This document shows, piece by piece, positions 6,214 through 11,916 of a DNA stretch of 12,209 bases; position 1 is the first letter of the stretch, and every line of letters starts with the position of its first letter. Position numbers and translations under genes: made by a program. The stretch comes from Armatimonadota bacterium (GTDB lineage: Bacteria; Sysuimicrobiota; Sysuimicrobiia; Sysuimicrobiales; Humicultoraceae): assembly GCA_016199305.1 (NCBI GenBank), contig JACQGZ010000032.1:1-12209 (forward strand). Direction: 5' to 3'. Below the pieces are notes generated by a model that was not told the DNA's origin, searched no databases, and saw only the letters and a list, made by a program, of their open reading frames with translations.

Positions 6214-6237
6214 TGGGGTTGAAGAGAGGTGGGTGCC

Positions 6238-6411
6238 GTGGCAGAGGTGCGGGTGGGAAAGGACGAGAGTCTGGACAGCGCGCTGCGCCGGTTCAAGCGC
6301 CAGGTCAAACGGTCGGGGATCCTCAGCGAAGCCAAGCGGCACGAGCACTACGAGAAACCCAGCGCCAAGCGGCGACGCAAGGCGGCGCGACGGCGACGCG
6401 GCGGCCGCTAG
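6238..6411 (+). CDS. rpsU: 30S ribosomal protein S21
   Basis: A 57-residue S21, the small basic protein of the 30S subunit that sits near the anti-Shine-Dalgarno helix and helps initiate translation. The sequence [20 protein letters not shown], then [19 protein letters not shown], then [12 protein letters not shown] fits the family along its full length, ending in the usual Arg/Lys-rich tail. Start GTG 6238 is chosen because GAGAGG (6224-6229) lies eight bases upstream and family members begin at this point. An in-frame GTG at 6229 would overlap the ribosome binding site. The long structured leader upstream may control its level. In many bacteria rpsU is followed by yqeY; here only a remnant of that gene follows, starting three bases after the stop. 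Confidence 0.95.
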   Translation: MAEVRVGKDESLDSALRRFKRQVKRSGILSEAKRHEHYEKPSAKRRRKAARRRRGGR

Positions 6412-6413
6412 GG

Positions 6414-6494
6414 CAGCGCGAGGGCATCGAGGCCTTCCAGCGCGGCGGCCGCGACGATGTCAGCCGGTTGGTGCGGGAGGCCCTGGGCGCCTAG
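6414..6494 (+). pseudogene. Internally deleted yqeY (GatB/YqeY domain) remnant
   Basis: In the +3 frame the 26 codons before TAG 6492-6494 read QREGIEAFQRGGRDDV then SRLVREALGA. The first part resembles the 'KQRREAIEAFERGGRxDLV' helix of YqeY. The second resembles the later 'LVREAI...GA' segment. In the full protein these are separated by about 25-30 residues. There is no start codon or ribosome binding site, and normal YqeY is about 150 residues, so this looks like a truncated, internally deleted relic. Its position directly after rpsU, where yqeY commonly lies, supports this. It could be chance similarity over so short a stretch. Confidence 0.5.
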
Positions 6495-6509
6495 GTCCCG
6501 GCGCCCAGG
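6482..6509 (+). promoter_or_regulatory. Perfect 10-bp inverted repeat between rpsU and the NUDIX gene
   Basis: CCTGGGCGCC (6482-6491) and GGCGCCCAGG (6500-6509) form a perfect 10-base-pair stem with an 8-base loop that contains the TAG of the yqeY remnant. No T-tract follows, so it is not a classical intrinsic terminator. It may be an mRNA end-stabilising stem, an attenuator, or a protein-binding palindrome. It lies 24 bases before the NUDIX start. Confidence 0.5.
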
Positions 6510-6533
6510 TCAGCGGACGCGGTCGAGGGCGAG

Positions 6534-7013
6534 ATGGCACGGCGTAAGGCGGGAAAACCGATCAAGCGGGCGCACAGCGCCGGCGGAGTGGTCTTTCGCC
6601 GCGCGCCCCACGGCCCGGAGGTCCTGCTGCTCCAGCACGAGGGCGGCAAGTGGATGCTGCCCAAGGGCACCATCGAGCCGGGCGAGACGCCGGAGGGCGT
6701 GGCCCGCCGCGAGGTGTTGGAGGAGAGCCGCATCACCAACGTCCGGGTGGTGGCCGACCTGGGCGAGGAGCGGTACTTCTTTTTCTGGCGGTCGGAAAAT
6801 ACCTACTACGACAAGACGGTCCACTACTTCCTGATGGAGTTTACCGGCACCGAAGAGCCCCGCCCGCAGACGGAGGAAGGATTCATCGCCTGCGAGTGGG
6901 TCCCCCTGGACGAGGCCCTGGCCCGCATCAAGTACAAGGAGACCCGTGAGATCGTCCGCCGCGCCCAGGTCCGCCTCTCCGAGGCCGAGGTCTCTGCGGG
7001 TGGGTCGGGATGA
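6534..7013 (+). CDS. NUDIX hydrolase
   Basis: A 159-residue single-domain NUDIX hydrolase. These enzymes cleave a nucleoside diphosphate linked to another group (X) using Mg2+. The NUDIX box runs from Gly45 to Ile67: GTIEPGETPEGVARREVLEE then SRI, with the metal-binding RE..EE (Arg59, Glu60, Glu63, Glu64). The otherwise conserved glycine near the end of the box (EExGU) is Arg66 here, a notable change, though the acidic residues are intact. The start AGGVVFRRAPHGPEVLLLQH and the P-K before the box (LPKGTIEPGE) resemble diadenosine tetraphosphate/mRNA-decapping-type members, but substrate cannot be read from sequence. ATG 6534 has a GAGGG site a few bases upstream. The N-terminus is basic (ARRKAGKPIKR). 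It probably shares a transcript with rpsU upstream and the aminotransferase downstream; the gap to the latter is 45 bases. Confidence 0.93.
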   Translation: MARRKAGKPIKRAHSAGGVVFRRAPHGPEVLLLQHEGGKWMLPKGTIEPGETPEGVARREVLEESRITNVRVVADLGEERYFFFWRSENTYYDKTVHYFLMEFTGTEEPRPQTEEGFIACEWVPLDEALARIKYKETREIVRRAQVRLSEAEVSAGGSG

Positions 7014-7038
7014 CGCGCCGCCACGGTCCGCCTCTCCG
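6968..7038 (+). repeat. 14-base direct repeat spanning the NUDIX 3' end
   Basis: GGTCCGCCTCTCCG occurs exactly at 6968-6981, inside the NUDIX gene, and at 7025-7038 in the gap before the aminotransferase. The copies are 57 bases (19 codons) apart. It may be a trace of a local duplication. No function is suggested. Confidence 0.6.
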
Positions 7039-7058
7039 GCGGTATGAGGGAGGGCCGC

Positions 7059-8336
7059 ATGCTGCCTGATCCCGCCGCGCGCAAGCGGATCATCGAGGAG
7101 ACCTACCGCAAGTACACGGCATTCGTGAACCCGGGGCTGGCCAAAGTCTTCCGCCTGACAGGAGAGACGGTGGAGTGGGAGGCCTCCGGGGTCGTGGTCC
7201 GCGACGTGAACGGCAAGGAGTACCTGGACTTCTCCGGCGGGCCGGCCGTCTTCGTCCTCGGCCACCGGCACCCCCGTGTCACTGCGGCGGTGATCGAACA
7301 GATCCAGCGCATGCCGATGTCGGTGCGCGCCCTCCCGCGTCCGCCGGAGGCCGACCTGGCAGAGTTGCTGGCCGAGGTCACGCCGGGCGACCTGCGCTAC
7401 AGCTTTTTCTGCAACAGCGGCGCGGAGGCCAACGAAGGAGCGATCAAGGTGGCGCGGCTGGCCACCGGCCGGCCCGGCATCATCGGCACCGAAGGCGCCT
7501 TTCACGGCAAGACCTTCGGCGCGCTCTCGGCCAGCGGGAGGGAGAAGTACCGCAAACCCTTTGAGCCGCTGGTCCCCGGGTTCCGCCACATCCCCTACGG
7601 GGAGGCGGAGGCCCTGGAGGCGGCGATCGACGGGGAGACCGCGGCCTTCATCGTCGAGCCGATCCAGGGGGAGTCGGGGGTGCGCATCCCGCCCCCAGAC
7701 TACCTTCCCCGGGTGCGGGAGATCTGCGACCGGCGGGGGATCCTCCTGATCGCCGACGAGGTGCAGACCGGCCTGGGCCGGACGGGGCGGATGTTCGCCT
7801 GCGACCACGCCGGCATTACGCCCGACATCATGACGCTGGCCAAGGGGCTGGGCGGCGGGGTGATGCCGATCGGGGCGTTCGTGGCGCGGCCGCATCTGTG
7901 GGAGAAGATGGCGGCCGAGCCGTTCCTGCACTCCTCCACGTTCGGCGGCAACCAGGCGGCCTGCGCGGCCGGGGTGGCGACGATCCGTACCCTCGTCGAG
8001 GAGGCCCTGCCCCAGCGGGCGGCGGAGATGGGGGCGCAGCTCCTCGACGCGCTGCGCGGGATGGCGCAGCGGCACAGCGGCCTCATCCGCGAGGTGCGCG
8101 GCCGCGGTCTGCTGATCGGCATGGAATTTTCCGACCCCGACATCGCGCTGATGGCGGCGGCGTGGTCCATCACCGAGGGCGTCTTCGTCTACTTCTCGCT
8201 GAACAACCCTGAGGTGCTGCGCCTCGCGCCGCCCTTGATCATCACCCCTGAGCAGATCGCGACCGGCGTGGGGCGGATCGACCGCGCGCTGTCGGAGGTG
8301 ACCCGGCTCCTGGCGGAAATGGAGGTACCCTCCTGA
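7059..8336 (+). CDS. Class III aminotransferase, probably putrescine aminotransferase
   Basis: A 425-residue PLP-dependent class III (fold type I) aminotransferase. Landmarks (numbered from the chosen start) are the substrate/PLP loop FFCNSGAEANEGAIKVAR, AFHGKTFGALSA, IVEPIQGESG, LIADEVQTGLGRTG (Asp233 to the pyridine nitrogen), TLAKGLGGGVMPIGA (Lys262, Schiff base) and STFGGNQAACAA. From memory, the segments EWEASG..V.D..GKEYLDF.GG, RYSFFCNSG, KYRKPF.PL.PGFRH.P.G and MFACDH.GI.PDI resemble E. coli putrescine aminotransferase (PatA/YgjG) more closely than acetylornithine or GABA aminotransferases. This suggests putrescine + 2-oxoglutarate giving 4-aminobutanal + glutamate. Proximity to pdaD-speE-speB fits that role. 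ATG 7059 is preferred over ATG 7044 because GAGGGAGGG lies four bases upstream. Other diamine or omega-amino-acid substrates remain possible. Confidence 0.85.
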   Translation: MLPDPAARKRIIEETYRKYTAFVNPGLAKVFRLTGETVEWEASGVVVRDVNGKEYLDFSGGPAVFVLGHRHPRVTAAVIEQIQRMPMSVRALPRPPEADLAELLAEVTPGDLRYSFFCNSGAEANEGAIKVARLATGRPGIIGTEGAFHGKTFGALSASGREKYRKPFEPLVPGFRHIPYGEAEALEAAIDGETAAFIVEPIQGESGVRIPPPDYLPRVREICDRRGILLIADEVQTGLGRTGRMFACDHAGITPDIMTLAKGLGGGVMPIGAFVARPHLWEKMAAEPFLHSSTFGGNQAACAAGVATIRTLVEEALPQRAAEMGAQLLDALRGMAQRHSGLIREVRGRGLLIGMEFSDPDIALMAAAWSITEGVFVYFSLNNPEVLRLAPPLIITPEQIATGVGRIDRALSEVTRLLAEMEVPS

Positions 8337-8356
8337 CCCGTCGCGAGAGCGCCGCT

Positions 8357-8384
8357 TTGACAGCCGGAGATCTCGCGGTATAGT
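8357..8384 (+). promoter_or_regulatory. Sigma-70-type promoter of alaS
   Basis: TTGACA (8357-8362) is a perfect -35 box and TATAGT (8379-8384) matches the -10 box at five of six positions, with a 16-base spacer. Transcription should start near 8391, giving a leader of about 335 bases that contains the T-box. It is the clearest promoter in the window. Confidence 0.85.
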
Positions 8385-8390
8385 GAGAGA

Positions 8391-8663
8391 AAGCGTAGAC
8401 CCGGCCCCAGTGGCCGGGGCGATGACGGGGTCCATCCCCTGGGGCGGTCCGAGCGAGGAGGCGGCGGTGCGAGCCTCCGGCCGCCGCGGGGAGCGCCGCC
8501 CCCGAGCCGCGGGTGATCTCGCTGAGAGAAGCCCGCCGGGATTCGCCCGTGAGCGCGAGACAAGCGCCGGAGTGAACCGGTCGCGCAGTCGACCGATCCG
8601 GAAGCGGGGTGGTACCGCGGGAGCGCCTCTCGTCCCCTGAGGGAAGAGAGGCGATCTGTTTTT
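8391..8663 (+). promoter_or_regulatory. T-box riboswitch, alanine-specific
   Basis: This leader senses uncharged tRNA-Ala and allows read-through into alaS when charging is low. The T-box core AAGCGGGGTGGTACCGCGG is at 8602-8620. Its TGGT bulge (8610-8613) can pair with the tRNA end ACCA, whose A73 discriminator suits tRNA-Ala. Stem I can be drawn. A kink-turn is formed by GATGA (8421-8425) with CGGGG/CCCCG (8426-8430, 8500-8504). A specifier loop is flanked by TCCCC/GGGGA (8435-8439, 8488-8492). A distal arm GGAGGC/GCCTCC (8457-8462, 8473-8478) carries the GGTG-CGAG loop. The most likely specifier is GCC (8495-8497), an alanine codon followed by a purine; GCG at 8493-8495 is an alternative. 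Stem III is CGGTCG/CGACCG (8578-8595). It ends in an intrinsic terminator. An additional hairpin (8400-8418) near the 5' end is unusual. Confidence 0.93.
8624..8663 (+). terminator. Intrinsic terminator of the T-box leader
   Basis: CGCCTCTC (8624-8631) pairs with GAGAGGCG (8646-8653). An inner TCCC/GGGA extension (8633-8636, 8641-8644) lengthens the stem, and TTTTT follows at 8659-8663. Its 5' arm begins just after the T-box core, so the antiterminator and terminator are mutually exclusive, as expected for a transcriptional T-box. Confidence 0.9.
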
Positions 8664-8679
8664 CATTAACGCCGCAGGA

Positions 8680-8703
8680 TGCGGCCAGGGTGGGGAGGCC
8701 GCA
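8680..8703 (+). other. Hairpin between the T-box terminator and alaS
   Basis: TGCGGCC (8680-8686) pairs perfectly with GGCCGCA (8697-8703) around a 10-base loop; a further GCGGCC follows at 8708. It ends 24 bases before alaS, ahead of the GGAGGG ribosome binding site. It has no T-run. It could give a stable 5' end after read-through or modulate initiation; chance is possible in this GC-rich context. Confidence 0.35.
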
Positions 8704-8727
8704 CGACGCGGCCGGAGGGTCACCAAG

Positions 8728-11391
8728 ATGGCACCGATGACCTGGCGGCAGATCTATCAGGGGTTCCTCAGTTTCTTCGCCGAGCGGGGGCATGTCATCG
8801 TGCCCAGTTCCTCGCTGGTGCCCGCCGGCGACCCCACCCTGCTCTTCACCAACGCCGGAATGGTGCAGTTCAAGGACGTCTTCCTGGGACGGGAGCGTCG
8901 CCCGTACGATCGCGCGGTCACCGTGCAAAAGTGCATGCGCGTCTCCGGCCACCACAACGACCTGGAGACCGTCGGCCTCAGCCCGCGCCACCACACCTTC
9001 TTTCTGATGTGCGGGAACTTCGCCTTCGGCGCCTACTTCAAGCCCGAGGCGGTCCGCTACGCCTGGGAACTGGTGACCGGGGTCTACGGCATCGATCCCG
9101 AGCGGCTGCGCTTCACCGTGTACATGGATGACGACGTCTCCTTCGACGCCTGGCGGGAGCGTGGGGTCCCGGCCGACCGCATCTACCGCATGGGCGAACG
9201 CACCAACTTCTGGATGATGGGCCCCGTCGGGCCGGTGGGGCCGAACTCCGAGATCCACTTTGACTGGGGGCCGGAGGCCTGCACCTGCGGCCGGGCGGAC
9301 TGCGGCGTGGCCCTGGACAACGACTGCGGCCGCTGGCTGGAGATCTGGAATCTCGTCTTCATGCAGTACGATCAGGCGGCGGACGGCACGCGCACCCCGC
9401 TGGCGCGCCCGGGGGTGGACACGGGGATGGGGTTGGAGCGGATGGTCTCCGTCCTCCAAGACGCGCCGGCGACCTTCGACACCGACCTCTTTGCCCCGAT
9501 CATGGATCGCATCCAGGCCCTCCTCGGCCACGATGACCGGCGGCGCGCCGCGCAGAGCGTGCCCTACCGGGTGATCGCCGACCACGCCCGCGCCGCCGCT
9601 TTTCTCATCGCCGATGGGGTGATGCCCGGCAACGAGGGCCGCGCCTATGTTCTGCGGATGATCATGCGGCGGGCCGTCCGCTACGGCCGGCGGGCGGGGC
9701 TGGAGCGTCCCTTCCTCCATGAGGTGAGCGACGCCGTGGCCGCCCTGATGGGGGAGCCCTACCCTGAACTGGCGGCGCGGCGCGAGTTCATCCGGCGCAC
9801 GGTGCTGGCGGAGGAGGAGCGTTTCGGCGCCACGCTGGCGACGGGCCTGACGCGGCTGGATGAGGCGATCGCCGTCCTGCCTCCGGGGGAGCGCGTCATT
9901 CCCGGGGAGGTCGCCTTCCGCCTCTACGACACCTTCGGCTTTCCACTGGAGATGACCCGGGATGTCGCCCGCGAGCGCGCGCTCGCGGTCGATGAGGCCG
10001 GCTTCGAGGCGGCGATGGCCCGGCAGCGCGAGCGCGCCCGCGCCGCCGGCGGCTTTGAGGCCGGCGAGGAAGCGCGTAACCCGCGGGTGATGGCGGAGAT
10101 CGTGCCCACCGAGTTCCTCGGCGACAAGGCCCACCGCGCGCGCGGGCGCATCCTGGCGCTGCTGCGGCGGGGCGAGCGGGTGGAGGAGGCCGCCGAGGGG
10201 GAGGAGGTGCAGGTGGTCCTCGACCGCACCCCCTTCTACCCGGAGGGCGGCGGACAGGTTGGCGACACCGGGCGGATCGGCCACCGGCGGGGGGAGGTGG
10301 AGGTCGCCGACACCCAGCGGGCGGGCGAGGGCATCATCCTCCACCTCGGCCGCGTGGCGCGGGGGACGGTGCGCGTCGGCGATGCGGTCCGGGCAGAGAT
10401 CGACAGCGCGCGCCGCCGAGACATCCTGCGCAATCACACCGCGACCCATCTGTTGCACCGCGCGCTGCATGAGGTCCTGGGGGAGCACGCCCGGCAGGCC
10501 GGGTCGCTGGTGGCCCCGGACCGGCTGCGCTTCGACTTCACCCACCGCTCCGCCCTGACCGACGAGGAGCGCGAGGCGATCGAGCGCCGGGTGAACGAGC
10601 AGATCTTCGCCGCCCTGCCGGTGCGGCCGCGCTGGATGTCCTACGACGAGGCGATCCGCCGCGGCGCGATGGCGCTCTTCGGGGAAAAGTACGGGGAGCG
10701 GGTGCGGGTGGTGGAGATCGACGGGTACAGCCGGGAACTGTGCGGCGGCACCCACCTCTCCAACACCGCCCAGATCGGCCTCCTGAAGATTGTCGCCGAA
10801 GGGAGCGCCGCCGCCGGGATCCGGCGCATCGAGGCGGTGACCGGACGCGGTATGGCCGCCTGGCTCCACGGGCAGGAGGCGCTGGTGCGGGAGGTGGCCG
10901 ATGCGCTGAAGGTGGCGCCCGCGGAGGTCCCCGCACGGGTGCGCCGGCTGGCCGAGCAGGTCCGCGTGCTGGAGCGCGAGGTTTCGGGCTTCCAGCGGGT
11001 GAGCCAGTCCCAGGATCTCGACCGGCTGATCGCCGCGGTGCGCGAGGTGGAGGGCATCCAGGTGCTGGCGGCCCGCGTCGACGGGTTCACCCACGACGGG
11101 CTCCGCCGGGTAGGGGATGCGCTGCGTGAGCGCCTTCCCTCCGGGGTCTTTGTCCTGGGGGGCGCCGTCAACGGGCGGACGAACCTGGTGGTGATGGTGA
11201 CCCCCGATCTGATCGGACGGGGGTTGCGCGCCGACGGCCTGGTCCGCGAGGTCGCCGCCCACATCGGGGGGAGTGGGGGTGGGCGCGCGGACCTGGCCCA
11301 GGCCGGCGGGCGAGAGGTGGAGCGCCTGGACGAGGCGCTGGCGGCGGTGCCCGAGCTGGTCCGGCGCACGCTGGCGGCGTCTCCCCGGTGA
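8728..11391 (+). CDS. alaS: Alanine--tRNA ligase
   Basis: A full-length 887-residue alanyl-tRNA synthetase, the cytoplasmic class II enzyme that charges tRNA-Ala and edits misacylated Ser and Gly. Order of parts: catalytic core with RHHTFFLMCGNFAFGAYF (residues 87-104), GPVGPNSEIHFDWG (about 168-181) and GVDTGMGLERM (229-239); the tRNA-recognition helices; the editing domain with zinc ligands HTATH (His570, His574) and CGGTH (Cys672, His676); then the DHHA1-type C-Ala domain ending with GGGRADLAQAGG. The stretch CTCGRADCG after the second motif adds three cysteines and is an insertion compared with E. coli. ATG 8728 has GGAGGG eight bases upstream. Expression is governed by the alanine T-box upstream. 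Its stop overlaps the ruvX start as GTGA, so both are coupled. Confidence 0.98.
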   Translation: MAPMTWRQIYQGFLSFFAERGHVIVPSSSLVPAGDPTLLFTNAGMVQFKDVFLGRERRPYDRAVTVQKCMRVSGHHNDLETVGLSPRHHTFFLMCGNFAFGAYFKPEAVRYAWELVTGVYGIDPERLRFTVYMDDDVSFDAWRERGVPADRIYRMGERTNFWMMGPVGPVGPNSEIHFDWGPEACTCGRADCGVALDNDCGRWLEIWNLVFMQYDQAADGTRTPLARPGVDTGMGLERMVSVLQDAPATFDTDLFAPIMDRIQALLGHDDRRRAAQSVPYRVIADHARAAAFLIADGVMPGNEGRAYVLRMIMRRAVRYGRRAGLERPFLHEVSDAVAALMGEPYPELAARREFIRRTVLAEEERFGATLATGLTRLDEAIAVLPPGERVIPGEVAFRLYDTFGFPLEMTRDVARERALAVDEAGFEAAMARQRERARAAGGFEAGEEARNPRVMAEIVPTEFLGDKAHRARGRILALLRRGERVEEAAEGEEVQVVLDRTPFYPEGGGQVGDTGRIGHRRGEVEVADTQRAGEGIILHLGRVARGTVRVGDAVRAEIDSARRRDILRNHTATHLLHRALHEVLGEHARQAGSLVAPDRLRFDFTHRSALTDEEREAIERRVNEQIFAALPVRPRWMSYDEAIRRGAMALFGEKYGERVRVVEIDGYSRELCGGTHLSNTAQIGLLKIVAEGSAAAGIRRIEAVTGRGMAAWLHGQEALVREVADALKVAPAEVPARVRRLAEQVRVLEREVSGFQRVSQSQDLDRLIAAVREVEGIQVLAARVDGFTHDGLRRVGDALRERLPSGVFVLGGAVNGRTNLVVMVTPDLIGRGLRADGLVREVAAHIGGSGGGRADLAQAGGREVERLDEALAAVPELVRRTLAASPR

Positions 11392-11807
11392 GCCGGACGC
11401 TGGCGCTCGACGTCGGGGAGCGGCGGATCGGTGTGGCCGTCAGTGATCCCGCCGGCATCATCGCCCAGCCCCTGCTGGTGGTCGAGCGCACCGGGGGGGC
11501 GGCGGATCTCTCCCGGATCGCGGCGATCGTCCGGGAGCAGGGGGTCGGCCGCCTCGTGGTCGGCTACCCGCTGACGATGGCGGGAGAGCGCGGGACCCAG
11601 GCGCGGCGGATGGACCGGTTCATCGCCCGGCTGCGCGGGGTCCTCTCCGTCGAGGTCGTGGCGGCGGATGAGCGGTTGACCACCGCCGCGGCGGAGCGCT
11701 CCCTCCTGGAAGGGGATGTGCGGCGGCGGCGGCGGCGGCAGGTGCGGGACGCGGTGGCGGCCGCCTTGCTCCTGCAGGGCTATCTGGACCGCCGGCGGGC
11801 GGGATGA
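11388..11807 (+). CDS. ruvX: RuvX/YqgF-family putative pre-16S rRNA nuclease
   Basis: A 139-residue RNase H-fold protein of the YqgF/RuvX family, implicated in 16S rRNA 5'-end processing and earlier proposed as a Holliday-junction resolvase. The motifs are in order: LALDVGERRIGVAVSDP (catalytic Asp8), LVVGYPLTMAGERG (57-69), DERLTT (Asp94-Thr99) and VRDAVAAALLLQGYLD with the last acidic residue Asp121. Length is normal. Six consecutive Arg codons from CGG repeats (about 11718-11735) form the basic loop before the last helix, where other members carry Lys/Arg-rich sequence. GTG 11388 overlaps the alaS TGA by four bases, so it is expressed with alaS under T-box control. The ireB gene found between alaS and ruvX in Firmicutes is absent. 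Confidence 0.95.
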   Translation: MSRTLALDVGERRIGVAVSDPAGIIAQPLLVVERTGGAADLSRIAAIVREQGVGRLVVGYPLTMAGERGTQARRMDRFIARLRGVLSVEVVAADERLTTAAAERSLLEGDVRRRRRRQVRDAVAAALLLQGYLDRRRAG

Positions 11808-11828
11808 GGCGGGGGCGGTTGCGGTTTC

Positions 11829-11858
11829 TTGTGACGGGGCGAGGCAAGATGATACACT
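11829..11858 (+). promoter_or_regulatory. Probable promoter of the DUF1292 gene
   Basis: TTGTGA (11829-11834, four of six -35 positions) is followed after 18 bases by TACACT (11853-11858, four of six -10 positions). The sequence TGATACACT gives the extended -10 TGn element. Transcription would start near 11865, about 50 bases before the gene, allowing expression independent of alaS-ruvX. Confidence 0.5.
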
Positions 11859-11916
11859 GCACGGCGGCCCGTCGTCGCAGGGGAAGCGGGCGCAAGGTCC
11901 AGTTGGAGGTGGAGCG

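Larger units (their letters stand above)
5937..6237 (+). other. Structured 301-base intergenic region / rpsU leader
   Basis: No convincing gene lies here. The region holds a run of potential stems: GCCCG/CGGGC with a CCAG loop (5966-5979); CTGAGG/CCTCAG with a 6-base loop (5997-6014); CCCGGT/ACCGGG (6036-6041 with 6068-6073) enclosing CGCG-TTG-CGCG (6053-6063). Downstream are three short tandem repeats, a G-run cluster and a hairpin, listed separately. A TTGACG at 5960-5965 could be a -35 box, but no good -10 box follows at the right spacing. TATGAT (5945-5950) resembles a -10 box without a good -35. Either could drive rpsU. The stem-rich part could be a small RNA or 5' leader; it matches no riboswitch class I know well. 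Confidence 0.5.

Noticed and set aside
6057..6413. A longer plus-strand frame running into the yqeY remnant
   Set aside because: Most of it is rpsU read in another frame plus the structured leader; only the last 26 codons resemble a protein family.
8242..11262. A 1006-codon open frame on the minus strand opposite alaS and the T-box
   Set aside because: It mirrors the alaS codon pattern in a GC-rich genome where stop codons are rare on the opposite strand. Its composition is His/Pro/Gly/Arg-rich with no domain signature, and it crosses the T-box leader. The same applies to the 738-codon frame at 6510-8726 and the 591-codon frame at 3833-5608, both minus strand.
11717..11736. CGG trinucleotide repeat as an unstable microsatellite
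   Set aside because: It encodes an Arg run in the basic loop where RuvX proteins normally carry Lys/Arg-rich sequence, so protein function explains it adequately.
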